From: Euperipatoides rowelli
Taxonomy: Eukaryota > Onychophora > Udeonychophora > Euonychophora > Peripatopsidae
DNA length: 10,378 bases
Direction: 5' to 3' (one strand)
NCBI GenBank assembly: GCA_003024985.2
Contig: PXIH01S0003960.1
Under the pieces are notes generated by a model that saw nothing but the letters and a program-made list of their open reading frames with translations, did no database searches and had not been told where the DNA came from. Below, one piece after another: positions 8,667-10,378 of the stretch; position 1 is the stretch's first letter; each line of letters starts with the position of its first letter. The translations under genes and the position numbers were made by a program.

Positions 8667-9235
8667 AACCATTGACAGCTGCAACTTCAAGAAGATAAAC
8701 AAAAATAAATTAAAATACTTTAAATTTTAGTTTTTAAATAAATAAATCACAAGTATAGAATTATGAGAAAAATTAAAAATTTGCACAACTGTAAATCAGA
8801 TAATCACCGCATGTGTCACTGAAATGTTTTTTTTCTAGGTGTATTTTATGAGTTCTGGCATGCAAGAAAGTTTCAAAGTACAGCAAGTCATAAAAATTGC
8901 TTTCTTATTCATAAATTATCTTAGCTTGCTTTGAAAGTTCTAAAAGAGATTTTTTAGTATCATCTTAAGAGAAATTAAAATAACATCATGTTTGTCATTT
9001 CATGTCAGGATATCAAATGCTCTTTTAATGAATCTGGAAGTGTCAACTAAGCATGATTGAAAATAGAGGTGATCTTCTATCTGATTGGATGACTTTTCCT
9101 TGCATTAGACAGAATCCCAGACCTTGACAGTATATGCAGACCACATGCCTGCACCATAAGGTTAAGGAAAGTACTGCTTTTCTCATGTGCAATTTTCACT
9201 AGAAAACTCATAAATTCAAAATATATCAAAGCACA
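8667..9235. other. Non-coding stretch before the minisatellite
   Basis: This is moderately AT-rich sequence without a reading frame of note, Pol III boxes or paired termini. It looks like unique or very old sequence, and nothing more can be supported. Confidence 0.5.
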
Positions 9236-10076
9236 AAACTAGTGATTGAGACCAAATAAGTGTCTGAGACAAAACAAGTGACAATCAAAACAAGTGAGAA
9301 AAAACAAATGACAGACAAAATAAATGACCACCAAAGCAAATGACAGATAAAACAAGTGACAGACAAAACAAGTGACTGAGAAAAAACAAACAACCAAGAC
9401 AAAACAAGACAGACAAAAAAGTGATAGACAAAACAAGTAACTGAGACAGAACAAGTGACATAAAACAAGTGACAGAAAAAAGTGACAGACAAAACAAATG
9501 AGTCAAAATAAGTGACAGATAAAACAAGTGACAGACAAAAGGAAGTGATAGATAAAACAAGTGACAGAAAAAAACAAGTGTATGAGATAAAACAAGAGAT
9601 AGACAAAACAAGTGATAGGCAAAACAAGTGACAGGCAAAACAAATTACAAAAGAAGTGACAGACAGAACAAGTGACAGATAAAACACATGGCAGTTAAAA
9701 TAAGTGACAGACAAAACAAGTGACAGACAAAACATGACATAAAACAAGTGACAGACAAAACAAGTGATAGATAACAAATGACAGACAAAACAAGTGACAG
9801 CTAAAATGAGTGACTGAGAAAAAACAAGTGTCTGAGACAAAACAAGAGATAGACAAAACAAGTGACAGGCAAAATAAATTCCATAAAAAAAGTGACACAC
9901 AGAACAAGTGACAGACAAAACAAGTGACAGATAAAACACATGGCAGATAAAACAAGTGACAGACAAAAAAAGTGAGACAAAACAAGTGACAGACAAGTCA
10001 AGTGAAACAAAACAAGTGACAGACAAAACAAGAAACTGAGACAACATGACTGATACAAAACAAGTAATTGAGACAA
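9236..10076. repeat. Minisatellite, 16-bp unit ACAAAACAAGTGACAG, about 840 bp
   Basis: Roughly fifty imperfect copies of a 16-bp unit run in tandem. Neighbouring units read CAAGTGACAGACAAAA again and again, with variants such as CAAATGACAG, CAAGTGACTGAG and shortened units that shift the phase. The plus strand is strongly A-rich and poor in T. The reverse complement of the unit has no stop codon in any frame, so the minus strand stays open for long distances: one frame spans 9226-10095, 289 codons, and several others overlap it. Those peptides simply repeat a 16-residue pattern (L-S-V-T-C-F-V-C-H-L-F-C and relatives). A roughly 250-bp block within the array is itself duplicated. I treat the array as non-coding. 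Confidence 0.93.
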
Positions 10077-10378
10077 TTTTCTTGCTTAGTGTCATATAGG
10101 ATTAATATTGAACTATCCCAGGTATCTTTTTACATTGTTAAACTATTATTTGTTCTCCACACTCATTTCAGCATTTTAAAAGGTAACACAGTCTAAGGAA
10201 AATCACAATTCCCTATGACTGAAAGATATTTGCTTTTTAAGCTGGCTCTACACTTGCGATTTATCGTGACATTAGGATCGTCATGATATATCGCCACAGC
10301 AGGTGGTCTTGAAATTTTGCAAAGTTTAGGTGGCGATTCTTAATTGCTCGCGTTTCGATTACCACACCAAAACAAGTA
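10077..10378. other. Non-coding right edge, possible start of another repeat
   Basis: AT-rich until about 10240, then richer in CpG (10243-10360), with the inverted pair ATCGCCA (10290-10296) and TGGCGAT (10331-10337). The opening CTGGCTCTACACTTGCGATT resembles DNA-transposon termini I have seen in invertebrate genomes, but no partner end is present. The final bases, CAAAACAAGTA, match the minisatellite unit. Confidence 0.35.

Noticed and set aside
9236-10076. CRISPR array
   Set aside because: Units are contiguous 16-bp tandem copies without unique spacers, and the surroundings are animal-type repeats.
9226-10095. 289-codon Cys/Leu/Val-rich open frame on the minus strand, with overlapping shorter frames
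   Set aside because: The 16-bp repeat is stop-free in all minus-strand frames, so long open frames arise automatically. Phase-shifting unit variants would scramble any protein.

Overview
This window looks like AT-rich, repeat-dense, non-coding nuclear DNA from an animal, most likely an invertebrate; the species cannot be told from the sequence. The basis is long poly-A/T tracts, no operon-like gene packing, no credible host protein-coding gene, and a mix of decayed LINE, hAT, tRNA-derived SINE and minisatellite sequence. I found no bacterial-type genes, CRISPR array, ribosomal RNA or intact tRNA. Most long open frames are by-products of repeats: antisense of a LINE, inside a hAT-type element, or stop-free passage through a 16-bp tandem repeat.

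Layout, left to right. Positions 1-353 hold one end of a hAT-type DNA transposon; it stops at 353 and its other end lies off the left edge. It abuts a decayed non-LTR retrotransposon (354 to about 1125, minus strand) with an almost full-length but frameshifted endonuclease domain. Positions 1126-3960 are AT-rich with nothing coding. Positions 3962-4412 hold two tRNA-like RNA polymerase III promoters in the same (minus) orientation; the second is followed by a hairpin and a T9 run, so it reads like a compact Pol III transcription unit. After more AT-rich DNA, 6029-6474 is a complete 446-bp non-autonomous hAT element with matching termini and an 8-bp target duplication (7 of 8 bases match). At 7772-7910 lies a 60-bp inverted repeat around a 19-nt loop. 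At 8369-8652 lies a complete SINE flanked by a perfect 14-bp target duplication, with A and B boxes and a strong nested stem-loop in its body. Positions 9236-10076 are a minisatellite with a 16-bp unit and a roughly 250-bp higher-order duplication. The last 300 bp contain a CpG-richer stretch that may be the end of another element.

The window shows no genes working together. It records successive insertions (a hAT end next to a LINE, a MITE, SINEs) plus local tandem amplification. The points most worth checking are the Pol III-like unit at 3962-4083, the precise SINE at 8369-8652, the long foldback at 7772-7910, and the layered minisatellite.
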